This document shows, piece by piece, positions 41,660 to 55,519 of a stretch of DNA of 64,000 nt; the first letter of the stretch is position 1; each line of letters starts with the position of its first letter. The stretch is from Marthasterias glacialis (taxonomy: Eukaryota; Echinodermata; Asteroidea; Forcipulatida; Asteriidae). The notes under the pieces are model-generated. The model made no database searches, was not told the origin of the DNA, and worked only from the letters and a program-made list of their open reading frames with translations. The stretch spans positions 2,981,592 through 3,045,591 of the forward strand of contig OU452222.1 of assembly GCA_911728455.2 (NCBI GenBank), given 5' to 3'. The translations under genes were made by a program, and so were the position numbers.

Positions 41660-43640
41660 GCCCTGCTCATGGGCTTTCCGAAAATGCCGGTCTTATGGCT
41701 GCAGGATAAATAGGGAAGATGCCAGGGACCGCAGAGTGAGGACACCCCGAGGATGTCCAGTGCATACGGCCATGCTGTATGTACGTCAACAATAGCCAAG
41801 GCCGCTAAGTGTGTGCTGGACCGCAGCCAGCAAAAAAAAAACAAAAAAAAAACGCCGAAGAAAGAAGTCGGCAGCGCCAAGGCCAATAACTCCACAAATA
41901 ATGGGGCTAGAGGGAGTTTTCTTGTACCTGCAGTTAGCTGCCATAGTCCTACATCCGAAAATCTGGTTTTCCCGGTCAGCCAGGGCCATCTTCCGCCTTG
42001 ATACGACCAGGGAGCGGGGCTGCTCCGAATGTGCTTCAAACGCATGTCTAATGGCACTTTTGTACACGAAGCTGTAACAGAGTGAAAACAAGACTTAGCA
42101 ACGGCTCTATCTCCCAAAGTATTGGCAGGAAACTGACAAATCTGACACTGTTGGAAAGCCCTGCTCATGGGCTTTCCGAAAATGCCGGTCGTAGGGCTGC
42201 AGAATAAATAGGGAGGATGCCAGGGACCGCGGAGTGAGGACACCCCGAGCATGTCCAGTGCATACGGCCATGCTGTGTGTACGTCAACAATAGCCAAGGC
42301 CGCTACGTGTGTGCTGGACCGCAGCCAGCAAAAAAAAAAAAAACGCCGAAAAAAGAAGTCGGCAGCGCCAAGGCCAATAGCTCCACAAATAATGGGGCTA
42401 GAGGGAATTTTCTTGTACCTGCAGTTAGCTGCCATAGTCCTGCATACGAAAATCTGGTTTTCCAGGCCAGCCAGGGCCATCTTCCGCCTTGAAACGACCA
42501 GGGAGCGGGGCTGCTCCGAATGTGCTTCAAACGCATGTCTAATGGCACTTTTGTACACAAAGCTGTAACACAGTGAAAACAAGACTTAGCAACGGCTCTT
42601 TCTCCCAAAGTATTGGCGGAAAACTGACAAATCTGACACTTGTGGAAAGCCCTGCTCATGGGCTTTCCGAAAATGCCGGTCTTATGGCTGCAGGATAAAT
42701 AGGGAAGATGCCAGGGACCGCAGAGTGAGGACACCCCGAGGATGTCCAGTGCATACGGCCATGCTGTATGTACGTCAACAATAGCCAAGGCCGCTAAGTG
42801 TGTGCTGGACCGCAGCCAGCAAAAAAAAAACAAAAAAAAAACGCCGAAGAAAGAAGTCGGCAGCGCCAAGGCCAATAACTCCACAAATAATGGGGCTAGA
42901 GGGAGTTTTCTTGTACCTGCAGTTAGCTGCCATAGTCCTGCATCCGAAAATCTGGTTTTCCCGGTCAGCCAGGGCCATCTTCCGCCTTGATACGACCAGG
43001 GAGCGGGGCTGCTCCGAATGTGCTTCAAACGCATGTCTAATGGCACTTTTGTACACGAAGCTGTAACAGAGTGAAAACAAGACTTAGCAACGGCTCTATC
43101 TCCCAAAGTATTGGCAGGAAACTGACAAATCTGACACTGTTGGAAAGCCCTGCTCATGGGCTTTCCGAAAATGCCGGTCGTAGGGCTGCAGAATAAATAG
43201 GGAGGATGCCAGGGACCGCGGAGTGAGGACACCCCGAGCATGTCCAGTGCATACGGCCATGCTGTGTGTACGTCAACAATAGCCAAGGCCGCTACGTGTG
43301 TGCTGGACCGCAGCCAGCAAAAAAAAAAAAAACGCCGAAAAAAGAAGTCGGCAGCGCCAAGGCCAATAGCTCCACAAATAATGGGGCTAGAGGGAATTTT
43401 CTTGTACCTGCAGTTAGCTGCCATAGTCCTGCATACGAAAATCTGGTTTTCCAGGCCAGCCAGGGCCATCTTCCGCCTTGAAACGACCAGGGAGCGGGGC
43501 TGCTCCGAATGTGCTTCAAACGCATGTCTAATGGCACTTTTGTACACAAAGCTGTAACACAGTGAAAACAAGACTTAGCAACGGCTCTTTCTCCCAAAGT
43601 ATTGGCGGAAAACTGACAAATCTGACACTTGTGGAAAGCC
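41660..43640. repeat. Higher-order dimer, 989-bp period
   Basis: Two successive two-monomer blocks are almost identical. Marker variants recur exactly 989 bp apart: GGATAAATAGGGAAGATGCC at about 41704 and 42693, and CACTTGTGGAAAG at 42637 and 43626. Adjacent monomers within each dimer differ more than the dimers do. Confidence 0.88.
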
Positions 43641-43739
43641 CTGCTCATGGGCTTTCCAAAAATGCCGGTCGTAGGGCTGCAGAATAAATAGGGAGGATGC
43701 CAGGGACCGCGGAGTGAGGACACCCCGAGCATGTCCAGT

Positions 43740-46040
43740 GCATACGGCCATGCTGTGTGTACGTCAACAATAGCCAAGGCCGCTACGTGTGTGCTGGACC
43801 GCAGCCAGCAAAAAAAAAAAAAAAAACGCCGAAAAAAGAAGTCGGCAGCACCAAGGCCAATAGCTCCACAAATAATGGGGCTAGAGGGAATTTTCTTGTA
43901 CTTGCAGTTAGCTGCCATAGTCCTGCATCCGAAAATCTGGTTTTCCAGGCCAGCCAGGGCCATCTTTCGCCTTGAAACGACTAGGGAGCGGGGCTGCTCC
44001 GAATGTGCTTCAAACGCATGTCTAATGGCACTTTTGTACACAAAGCTGTAACAGAGTGAAAACAAGACTTAGCAACGGCTCTATTTCCCAAAGTATTGAC
44101 GGAAAACTGACAAATCTGACACTGTTGGAAAGCCCTGCTCATGGGCTTTCCGAAAATGCCGGTCGTAGGGCTGCAGGATAAATAGGGAGGATGCCAGGGA
44201 CCGCGGAGTGAGGACACCCCGAGCATGTCCAGTGCATACGGCCATGCTGTGTGTACGTCAACAATAGCCAAGGCTGCTACGTGTGTGCTGGACCGCAGCC
44301 AGCAAAAAAAAAAAAAAAAACGCCGAAAAAAGAAGTCGGCAGCGCCAAGGCCAATAGCTCCACAAATAATGGGGTAGAGGGAATTTTCTTGTACCTGCAG
44401 TTAGCTGCCATAGTCCTGCATACGAAAATCTGGTTTTCCGGCCAGCCAGGGCCATCTTCCGCCTTGAAACGACCAGGGAGCGGGGCTGCTCCGAATGTGC
44501 TTCAAACGCATGTCTAATGGCACTTTTGTACACAAAGCTGTAACAGAGTGAAAACAAGACTTAGCAACGGCTCTATCTCCCAAAGTATTGGCGGAAAACT
44601 GACAAATCTGACACTGTTGGAAAGCCCTGCTCATGGGCTTTCCGAAAATGCCGGTCTTATGGCTGCAGAATAAATTGGGAGGATGCCAGGGACCGCGGAG
44701 TGAGGACACCCCGAGCATGTCCAGTGCATACGGCCATGCTGTGTGTACGTCAACAATAGCCAAGGCTGCTACGTGTGTGCTGGACCGCAGCCAGCAAAAA
44801 AAAAAAAAAAAACGCCGAAAAAAGAAGTCGGCAGCACCAAGGCCAATAGCTCCACAAATAATGGGGCTAGAGGGAATTTTCTTGTACTTGCAGTTAGCTG
44901 CCATAGTCCTGCATCCGAAAATCTGGTTTTCCAGGCCAGCCAGGGCCATCTTTCGCCTTGAAACGACTAGGGAGCGGGGCTGCTCCGAATGTGCTTCAAA
45001 CGCATGTCTAATGGCACTTTTGTACACAAAGCTGTAACAGAGTGAAAACAAGACTTAGCAACGGCTCTATTTCCCAAAGTATTGACGGAAAACTGACAAA
45101 TCTGACACTGTTGGAAAGCCCTGCTCATGGGCTTTCCGAAAATGCCGGTCGTAGGGCTGCAGGATAATTAGGGAGGATGCCAGGGACCGCGGAGTGAGGA
45201 CACCCCGAGCATGTCCAGTGCATACGGCCATGCTGTGTGTACGTCAACAATAGCCAAGGCCGCTACGTGTGTGCTGGACCGCAGCCAGCAAAAAAAAAAA
45301 AAAAAACGCCGAAAAAAGAAGTCGGCAGCGCCAAGGCCAATAGCTCCACAAATAATGGGGTAGAGGGAATTTTCTTGTACCTGCAGTTAGCTGCCATAGT
45401 CCTGCATACGAAAATCTGGTTTTCCGGCCAGCCAGGGCCATCTTCCGCCTTGAAACGACCAGGGAGCGGGGCTGCTCCGAATGTGCTTCAAACGCATGTC
45501 TATTGGCACTTTTGTACACAAAGCTGTAACAGAGTGAAAACAAGACTTAGCAACGGCTCTATCTCCCAAAGTATTGGCGGAAAACTGACAAATCTGACAC
45601 TGTTGGAAAGCCCTGCTCATGGGCTTTCCGAAAATGCCGGTCTTATGGCTGCAGAATAAATTGGGAGGATGCCAGGGACCGCGGAGTGAGGACACCCCGA
45701 GCATGTCCAGTGCATACGGCCATGCTGTGTGTACGTCAACAATAGCCAAGGCTGCTACGTGTGTGCTGGACCGCAGCCAGCAAAAAAAAAAAAAAAAACG
45801 CCGAAAAAAGAAGTCGGCAGCGCCAAGGCCAATAGCTCCACAAATAATGGGGCTAGAGGGAATTTTCTTATATCTGCAGTTAGCTGCCATAGTCCTGCAT
45901 CCAAAAATCTGGTTTTCCCGGCCAGCCAGGGCCATCTTCCGCCTTGAAACGACCAGGGAGCGGGGCTGCTCCGAATGTGCTTCAAACGCATGTCTAATGG
46001 CACTTTTGTACACGAAGCTGTAACAGAGTGAAAACAAGAC
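43740..46040. repeat. Higher-order dimer, 986-bp period
   Basis: Variants such as the missing base in AATGGGGTAGAGGG (44370, 45356), AAATTGGGAGGATG (about 44673, 45659) and CTTTCGCCTTGAAACGACTA (43965, 44951) recur every 986 bp. This is a second dimer family with its own diagnostic changes. Confidence 0.85.
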
Positions 46041-46599
46041 TTAGCAACCGCTCTATCTCCCGAAGTATTGGCAGGAAACTCACAAATCTGACACTGTTTG
46101 AAAGCCCTGCTCATGGGCTTTCCGAAAATGCCGGTCGTAGGGCTGAAGGATAAATAGGGAGGATGCCAGGGACCGCGGAGTGAGGACACCCCGAGCATGT
46201 CCAGTGCATACGGCCATGCTGTGTGTACGTCAACAATAGCCAAGGCTGCTACGTGTGTGCTGGACCGCAGCCAGCAAAAAAAAAAAAAAAAAAACGCCGA
46301 AAAAAGAAGTTGGCAGCGCCAAGGCCAATAACTCCACAAATTATGGGCCTAAAGGGAATTTTCTTGTACCTGCAGTTAGCTGCCATAGTCCTGCATCCGA
46401 AAATCTGGTTTTCCCGGTCAGCCAGGGCCATCTTCCGCCTTAAAACGACCAGGGAGCGGGGCTGCTCCGAATGTGCTTCAAACGCATGTCTAATGGCACT
46501 TTTGTACACGAAGCTGTAACAGAGTGAAAACAAGACTTAGCAACGGCTCTATCTCCCAAAGTATTGGCGGAAAACTGACAAATCTGACACTGTTGGAAA

Positions 46600-49500
46600 G
46601 CCCTGCTCATGGGCTTTCCGAAAATGCCGGTCGTAGGGCTGCAGGATAAATAGGGAGGATGCCAGGGACCGCGGACAGAGGACACCCCGAGCATGTCCAG
46701 TACATACGGCCATGCTGTATGTACGTCAACAAAAGCCAAGGCCGCTACATGTGTGCTGGACCGCAGCCAGCAAAAAAAAAAAAAAAAACGCCGAAAAAAA
46801 AAGTCGGTAGCGCCAAGGCCAATAACTCCACAAATTATGGGGCTAGAGGGAATTTTCGTGTACCTGCAGTTAGCTGCCATAGTCCTGCATCCGAAAATCT
46901 GGTTTTTCCGGTCAGTCAGGGCCATCTTCCGCCTTAAAACGACCAGGGAGCGAGGCTGCTCCGAATGTGCTTCAAACGCATGTCTAATGGCACTTTTGTA
47001 CACGAAGCTGTAACAGAGTGAAAACAAGACTTAGCAACGACTCTATCTCCCAAAGTATTGGCGGAAAACTGACAAATCTGACACTGTTGGAAAGCCCTGC
47101 TCATGGGCTTTCCGAAAATGCCGGTCGTAGGGCTGCAGAATAAATAGGGAGGATGCCAGGAACCGCAGAGTGAGGACACCCCGAGGATGTCCAGTGCATA
47201 CGGCCATGCTGTGTGTACGTCAACAATAGCCAATGCCGCTACGTGTGTGCTGGACCGCAGCCAGCAAAAAAATTTAAAAAAAAACGCCGAAAAAAGAAGT
47301 CGGCAGCGCCAAGGCCAATAACTCCACAAATAATGGGGCTAGAGGGAATTTTCTTGTACCTGCAGTTAGCTGCCATAGTCCTGCATCCGAAAATCTGGTT
47401 TTCCCGGTCAGCCAGGGCAATCTTCCGCCTTGAAACGACCAGGGAGCGGGGCTGCTCCGAATGTGCTTCAAACGCATGTCTAATGGCACTTTTGTACACA
47501 AAGCTGTAACAGAGTGAAAACAAGACTGAGCAACGGCTCTATTTCCCAAAGTATTGGCGGAAAACTGACAAATCTGACACTGTTGGAAAGCCCTGCTCAT
47601 GGGCTTTCCGAAAATGCCGGTCGTAGGGCTGTAGGATAAATAGGGAGGATGCCAGGGACCGCGGAGTGAGGACACCCCGAGGATGTCCAGAGCATACGGC
47701 CATGCTGTGTGTACGTCAACAATAGCCAAGGCCGCTACGTGTGTGCTGGACCGCAGCCAGCAAAAAAAAAAAAAAAAAACGCCGAAAAAAGAAGTCGGCA
47801 GCGCCAAGGCCAATAACTCCACAAATAATGGGGTAGAGGGAATTTTCTTGTACCTGCAGTTAGCTGCCATAGTCCTGCATACGAAAATCTGGTTTTCCCG
47901 GTCAGCCAGGGCCATCTTCCGCCTTGAAACGACCAGGGAGCGGGGCTGCTCCGAATGTGCTTCAAACGCATGTCTAATGGCAATTTTGTACACAAAGCTG
48001 TAACAGAGTGAAAACAAGACTTAGCAACGGCTCTATTTCCCAAAGTATTGACGGAAAACTGACAAATCTGACACTGTTGGAAAGCCCTGCTCATGGGCTT
48101 TACGAAAATGCCCGTCTTATGGCTGCAGGATAAATAGGGAGGATGCCAGGGACCGCGGAGTGAGGACACCCCGAAGATGTCCAGAGCATACGGCCATGCT
48201 GTGTGTACGTCAACAATAGCCAAGGCCGCTACGTGTGTGCTGGACCGCAGCCAGCAAAAAAAAAAAAAAAAAAAACGCCGAAAAAAGAAGTCGGCAGCGC
48301 CAAGGCCAATAACTCCACAAATAATGGGCTAGAGGGAATTTTCTTGTACCTGCAGTTAGCTGCCATAGTCCTGCATACGAAAATCTGGTTTTCCCGGTCA
48401 GCCAGGGCCATCTTCCGCCTTGAAACGACCAGGGAGCGGGGCTGCTCCGAATGTGCTTCAAACGCATGTCTAATGGCAATTTTGTACACAAAGCTGTAAC
48501 AGAGTGAAAACAAGACTTAGCAACGGCTCTATTTCCCAAAGTATTGACGGAAAACTGACAAATCTGACACTGTTGGAAAGCCCTGCTCATGGGCTTTACG
48601 AAAATGCCCGTCTTATGGCTGCAGGATAAATAGGGAGGATGCCAGGGACCGCGGAGTGAGGACACCCCGAGGATGTCCAGAGCATACGGCCATGCTGTGT
48701 GTACGTCAACAATAGCCAAGGCCGCTACGTGTGTGCTGGACCGCAGCCAGCAAAAAAAAAAAAAAAAAAAACGCCGAAAAAAGAATTCGGCAGCGCCAAG
48801 GCCAATAACTCCACAAATAATGGGGCTAGAGGAAATTTTCTTGTACCTGCAGTTAGCTGCCATAGTCCTGCATCCGAAAATCTGGTTTTCCCTGTCAGCC
48901 AGGGCCATCTTCTGCCTTAAAACGACCAGGGAGCGGGGCTGCTCCGAATGTGCTTCAAACGCATGTCTAATGGCACTTTTGTACACGAAGCTGTAACAGA
49001 GTGAAAACAAGCCTGAGCAACGGCTCTATCTCCCAAAGTATTGGCGGAAAACTGACAAATCTGACACTGTTGGAAAGCCCTGCTCATGGGCTCTCCGAAA
49101 ATGCCGGTCTTATGGCTGCAGGATAAATAGGGAGGATGCCAGGGACCGCGGAGTGAGGACACCCCGAGGATGTCCAGTGCATACGGCCATGCTGTATGTA
49201 CGTCAACAATAGCCAAGGCCGCTACGTGTGTGCTGGACCGCAGCCAGCAAAAAAAAAAAAAAAAAAAAATGCCGAAAAAAGAAGTCGGCAGCGTCAAGGC
49301 CAATAACTCCACAAATAATGGGGCTAAAGGAAATTTTCTTGTACCTGCAGTTAGCTGCCATAGTCCTGCATCCGAAAATCTGGTTTTCCCGGTCAGCCAG
49401 GGCCATTTTCCGCCTTTAAACGACCAGGGAGCGGGGCTGCTCCGAATGTGCTTCAAACGCATGTCTAATGGCACTTTTGTACACGAAGTTGTAACAGAGT

Positions 49501-51140
49501 GAAAACAAGCCTGAGCAACGGCTCTATTTCCTAAAGTATTGGCGGGAAACTGACAAATCTGACACTGTTGGAAAGCCCTGCTCATGGGCTTTCCGAAAAT
49601 GCCGGTCTTATGGCTGCAGGATAAATAGGGAGGATGCCAGGGACCGCGGAGTGAGGACACCCCGAGGATGTCCAGTGCATACAGCCATGGTGTGTGTACG
49701 TCAACAATAGCCAAGGCCGCTACGTGTGTGCTGGACCGCAGCCAGCAAAAAAAAAAAGCCGAAAAAAGAAGTCGGCAGCGCCAAGGCCAATAACTCCACA
49801 AATAATGGGGCTAGAGGGATTTTTCTTGTACCTGCAGTTAGCTGCCATAGTCCTGCATCCGAAATTCTGGTTTTCCCGGTCAGCCAGGGCAATCTTCCGC
49901 CTTGAAACGACCAGGGGGCAGGGCTGCTCCGAATGTGCTTCAAACGCATGTCTAATGGCACTTTTGTACACAAAGCTGTAACAGAGTGAAAACAAGACTG
50001 AGCAACGGCTCTATTTCCCAAAGTTTTGGCGGAAAACTGTCAAATCTGACACTGTTGGAAAGCCCTGCTCATGGGCTTTCCGAAAATGCCGGTCGTAGGG
50101 CTGCAGGATAAATAGGGAGGATGCCAGGGACTGCGGAGTGAGGACACCCCGAGGATGTCCAGTGCAAACGGCCATGCTGTGTGTACGTCAACAATAGCCA
50201 AGGCCGCTACGTGTTTGCTGGACCGCAGCCAGCAAAAAAAAAAATAAAAAACGCCGAAAAAAGAAGTCGGCAGCGCCAAGGCCAATAACTCCACAAATAA
50301 TGGGCTAGAGGGAATTTTCTTGTACCTGCAGTTAGCTGCCATAGTCCTGCATACGAAAATCTGGTTTTCCCGGTCAGCCAGGGCCATCTTCCGCCTTGAA
50401 ACGACCAGGGAGCGGGGCTGCTCCGAATGTGCTTCAAATGCATGTCTAATGGCAATTTTGTACACAAAGCTGTAACAGAGTGAAAACAAGACTGAGCAAC
50501 GGCTCTATTTCCCAAAGTATTGGCGGAAAACTGACAAATCTGACACTGTTGGAAAGCCCTGCTCATGGGCTTTCCGAAAATGCCGGTCTTATGGCTGCAG
50601 GATAAATAGGGAGGATGCCAGGGACCGCGGAGTGAGGACACCCCGAGGATGTCCAGTGCATACGGCCATGCTGTGTGTACGTCAACAATAGCCAAGGCCG
50701 CTACGTGTGTGCTGGGCCGCAGCCAGAAAAAAAAAAAAATAAAAAAACGCCGAAAAAAGAAGTCGACAGCGCCAAGGCCAATAACTCCACAAATAATGGG
50801 GCTAAAGGAAATTTTCTTGTACCTGCAGTTAGCTGCCATAGTCCTGCATCCGAAAATCTGGTTTTCCCGGTCAGCCAGGGCCATCTTCCGCCTTGAAACG
50901 ACCAGGGAGCGGGGCTGCTCCGAACGTGATTCAAACGCATGTCTAATGGCACTTTTGTAAACGAAGCTGTAACAGAGTGAAAACAAGACTGAGCAACGGC
51001 TCTATCTCCAAAAGTATTGGCAGGAAACTGACAAATCTGACACTGTTGGAAAGCCCTGCTCATGGGCTTTCCGAAAATGCCGGTCGTAGGGCTGCAGGAT
51101 AGATAGGGAGGATGCCAGGGACCGCGGAGTGAGGACACCC
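46600..51140. repeat. Nine-monomer satellite block, copy 1
   Basis: This block reappears at about 55520-59563. The offset is 8921 bp for the first four monomers or so and 8423 bp afterwards. Private variants are shared, including CCGCGGACAGAGGACACC, AAAAAAATTTAAAAAA-type tracts, GGGGGCAGGGCTGC and the GTGTTTGCTGG change. Confidence 0.88.
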
Positions 51141-54100
51141 CGAGGATGTCCAGTGCATACAGCCATGCTGTGTGTACGTCAACAATAGCTAAGGCCGCTA
51201 CGTGTGTGCTGGACCGCAGCCAGCAAAAAGAAAAAAAAAGAAAACGCCGAAAAAAGAAGTCGGCAGCGCCAAGGCCAATAACTCCACAAATAATGGGGCT
51301 AGAGGGAATTTTCTTGTACCTGCAGTTAGCTGCCATAGTCCTGCATCCGAAAATCTGGTTTTCCCGGTCAGCCAGGGCCATTTTCCGCCTTTAAACGACC
51401 AGGGAGCGGGGCCTTCTCCGAATGTGCTTCAAACGCATGTCTAATGGCACTTTTGTACACGAAGCTGTAACAGAGTGAAAACAAGACTTAGCAAGGCCTA
51501 TATCTCCCAAAGTATTGGCGGAAAACTGACAAATCTGACACTGTTGGAAAGCCCTGCTCATGGGCTTTCCGAAAAATGCCGTATGTAGGGCTGCAGGATA
51601 ATTAGGGAGGATGCCAGGGACCGCGGAGTGAGGACACCCCGAGCATGACCAGTGCATACGGCCAAGCTGTGTGTACGTCAACAATAGCCAAGGCCGCTAC
51701 GTGTGTGCTGGACCGCAGCCAGCAAAAAAAAAAAAAAAAAAAAACGCCGAAAAAAGAAGTCGGCAGCGCCAAGGCCAATAACTCCACAAATAATGGGGCT
51801 AAAAGAAATTTTCTTGTATCTGCAGTTAGCTGCCATAGTCCTGCATCCGAAAATCTGGTTTTCCCGGTCAGCCAGGGCCATTTTCCGCCTTTAAACGACC
51901 AGGGAGCGGGGCTGCTCCGAATGTGCTTCAAACGCATGTCTAACGGCACTTTTGTACGCGAAGCTGTAACAGAGTGAAAACAAGACTTAGCAACGGGTCT
52001 TTTTCCTAAAGTATTGGCGGAAAACTGACAAATCTGACACTGTTGGAAAGCCCTGCTCATGGGCTTTCCGAAAATGCCGGTCTTATGGCTGCAGGATAAA
52101 TAGGGAGGATGCCAGGGACCGCGGAGTGAGGACACCCCGAGGATGTCCAGTGCATACAGCCATGCTGTGTGTACGTCAACAATAGCTAAGGCCGCTACGT
52201 GTGTGCTGGACCGCAGCCAGCAAAAAAAAAAAAAAAACGCCGAAAAAAGAAGTCGGCAGCGCCAAGGCCAATAACTCCACAAATAATGGGGCTAAAGGAA
52301 ATTTTCTTGTACCTGCAGTTAGCTGCCATAGTCCTGCATCCGAAAATCTGGTTTTCCCGGTCAGCCAGGGCCATTTTCCGCCTTTAAACGACCAGGGAGC
52401 GGGGCCTTCTCCGAATGTGCTTCAAACGCATGTCTAATGGCACTTTTGTACACGAAGCTGTAACAGAGTGAAAACAAGACTTAGCAAGGCCTATATCTCC
52501 CAAAGTATTGGCGGAAAACTGACAAATCTGACACTGTTGGAAAGCCCTGCTCATGGGCTTTCCGAAAAATGCCGTATGTAGGGCTGCAGGATAATTAGGG
52601 AGGATGCCAGGGACCGCGGAGTGAGGACACCCCGAGCATGACCAGTGCATACGGCCAAGCTGTGTGTACGTCAACAATAGCCAAGGCCGCTACGTGTGTG
52701 CTGGACCGCAGCCAGCAAAAAAAAAAAAAAAAAAAAAACGCCGAAAAAAGAAGTCGGCAGCGCCAAGGCCAATAACTCCACAAATAATGGGGCTAAAAGA
52801 AATTTTCTTGTATCTGCAGTTAGCTGCCATAGTCCTGCATCCGAAAATCTGGTTTTCCCGGTCAGCCAGGGCCATTTTCCGCCTTTAAACGACCAGGGAG
52901 CGGGGCTGCTCCGAATGTGCTTCAAACGCATGTCTAACGGCACTTTTGTACGCGAAGCTGTAACAGAGTGAAAACAAGACTTAGCAACGGGTCTTTTTCC
53001 TAAAGTATTGGCGGAAAACTGACAAATCTGACACTGTTGGAAAGCCCTGCTCATGGGCTTTCCGAAAATGCCGGTCTTATGGCTGCAGGATAAATAGGGA
53101 GGATGCCAGGGACCGCGGAGTGAGGACACCCCGAGGATGTCCAGTGCATACAGCCATGCTGTGTGTACGTCAACAATAGCTAAGGCCGCTACGTGTGTGC
53201 TGGACCGCAGCCAGCAAAAAAAAAAAAAAAACGCCGAAAAAAGAAGTCGGCAGCGCCAAGGCCAATAACTCCACAAATAATGGGGCTAAAGGAAATTTTC
53301 TTGTACCTGCAGTTAGCTGCCATAGTCCTGCATCCGAAAATCTGGTTTTCCCGGTCAGCCAGGGCCATCTTCCGCCTTGAAACGACCAGGGAGCGGGGCT
53401 GCTCCGAACGTGATTCAAACGCATGTCTAATGGCACTTTTGTAAACGAAGCTGTAACAGAGTGAAAACAAGACTGAGCAACGGCTCTATCTCCAAAAGTA
53501 TTGGCAGGAAACTGACAAATCTGACACTGTTGGAAAGCCCTGCTCATGGGCTTTCCGAAAATGCCGGTCGTAGGGCTGCAGGATAGATAGGGAGGATGCC
53601 AGGGACCGCGGAGTGAGGACACCCCGAGGATGTCCAGTGCATACAGCCATGCTGTGTGTACGTCAACAATAGCTAAGGCCGCTACGTGTGTGCTGGACCG
53701 CAGCCAGCAAAAAGAAAAAAAAAGAAAACGCCGAAAAAAGAAGTCGGCAGCGCCAAGGCCAATAACTCCACAAATAATGGGGCTAGAGGGAATTTTCTTG
53801 TACCTGCAGTTAGCTGCCATAGTCCTGCATCCGAAAATCTGGTTTTCCCGGTCAGCCAGGGCCATTTTCCGCCTTTAAACGACCAGGGAGCGGGGCCTTC
53901 TCCGAATGTGCTTCAAACGCATGTCTAATGGCACTTTTGTACACGAAGCTGTAACAGAGTGAAAACAAGACTTAGCAAGGCCTATATCTCCCAAAGTATT
54001 GGCGGAAAACTGACAAATCTGACACTGTTGGAAAGCCCTGCTCATGGGCTTTCCGAAAAATGCCGTATGTAGGGCTGCAGGATAATTAGGGAGGATGCCA

Positions 54101-54640
54101 GGGACCGCGGAGTGAGGACACCCCGAGCATGACCAGTGCATACGGCCAAGCTGTGTGTACGTCAACAATAGCCAAGGCCGCTACGTGTGTGCTGGACCGC
54201 AGCCAGCAAAAAAAAAAAAAAAAAAAAACGCCGAAAAAAGAAGTCGGCAGCGCCAAGGCCAATAACTCCACAAATAATGGGGCTAAAAGAAATTTTCTTG
54301 TATCTGCAGTTAGCTGCCATAGTCCTGCATCCGAAAATCTGGTTTTCCCGGTCAGCCAGGGCCATTTTCCGCCTTTAAACGACCAGGGAGCGGGGCTGCT
54401 CCGAATGTGCTTCAAACGCATGTCTAACGGCACTTTTGTACGCGAAGCTGTAACAGAGTGAAAACAAGACTTAGCAACGGGTCTTTTTCCTAAAGTATTG
54501 GCGGAAAACTGACAAATCTGACACTGTTGGAAAGCCCTGCTCATGGGCTTTCCGAAAATGCCGGTCTTATGGCTGCAGGATAAATAGGGAGGATGCCAGG
54601 GACCGCAGAGTGAGGACACCCCGAGGATGTCCAGTGCATA
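50790..54640. repeat. Satellite sub-blocks repeated at 993 and 2484 bp
   Basis: The variants CGGGGCCTTCTCCGAATG, GCAAGGCCTATATCTCCC and GAGCATGACCAGTGCATACG recur at about 51417/52401/53895, giving 993-994 and 2484 bp steps. The CGAACGTGATTCAAACGC variant recurs at about 50922 and 53406. These are nested local duplications. Confidence 0.85.
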
Positions 54641-55519
54641 CAGCCATGCTGTGTGTACGTCAACAATAGCTAAGGCCGCTACGTGTGTGCTGGACCGCAG
54701 CCAGCAAAAAAAAAAAAAAAAACGCCGAAAAAAGAAGTCGGCAGCGCCAAGGCCAATAACTCCACAAATAATGGGGCTAGAGGGAATTTTCTTGTACCTG
54801 CAGTTAGCTGCCATAGTCCTGCATCCGAAAATCTGGTTTTCCCGGTCAGCCAGGGCCATCTTCCGCCTGAAAACGACCAGGGAGCGGGGCTGCTCCGAAT
54901 GTGCTTCAAACGCATGTCTAATGGCACTTTTGTACACAAAGCTGTAACAGAGTGAAAACAAGACTTAGCAACGGCTCTATTTCCCAAAGTATTGGCGGAA
55001 AACTGACAAATCTGACACTGTTGGAAAGCCCTGCTCATGGGCTTTCCGTAAATGCCGGTCTTATGGCTGCAGGATAAATAGGGAGGATGCCAGGGACCGC
55101 GGAGTGAGGACACCCCGAGGATGTCCAGTGCATACGGCCATGCTGTATGTACGTCAACAATAGCCAAGGCCGCTACGTGTGTGCTGGACCGCAGCCAGCA
55201 AAAAAACAAAAAAAACGCCGAAAAAAGAAGTCGGCAGCGCCAAGGCCAATAACTCCACAAATAATGGGGCTAGAGGGAATTTTCTTGTACCTGCAGTTAG
55301 CTGCCATAGTCCTGCATCCGAAAATCTGGTTTTCCCGGTCGGCCAGGGCCATCTTCCGCCTTAAAACGACCAGGGAGCGGGGCTGCTCCGAATGTGCTTC
55401 AGACGCATGTCTAATGGCACTTTTGTACACAAAGCTGTAACAGAGTGAAAACAAGACTTAGCAACGGCTCTATCTCCCAAAGTATTGGCGGAAAACTGAC
55501 AAATCTGACACTGTTGGAA

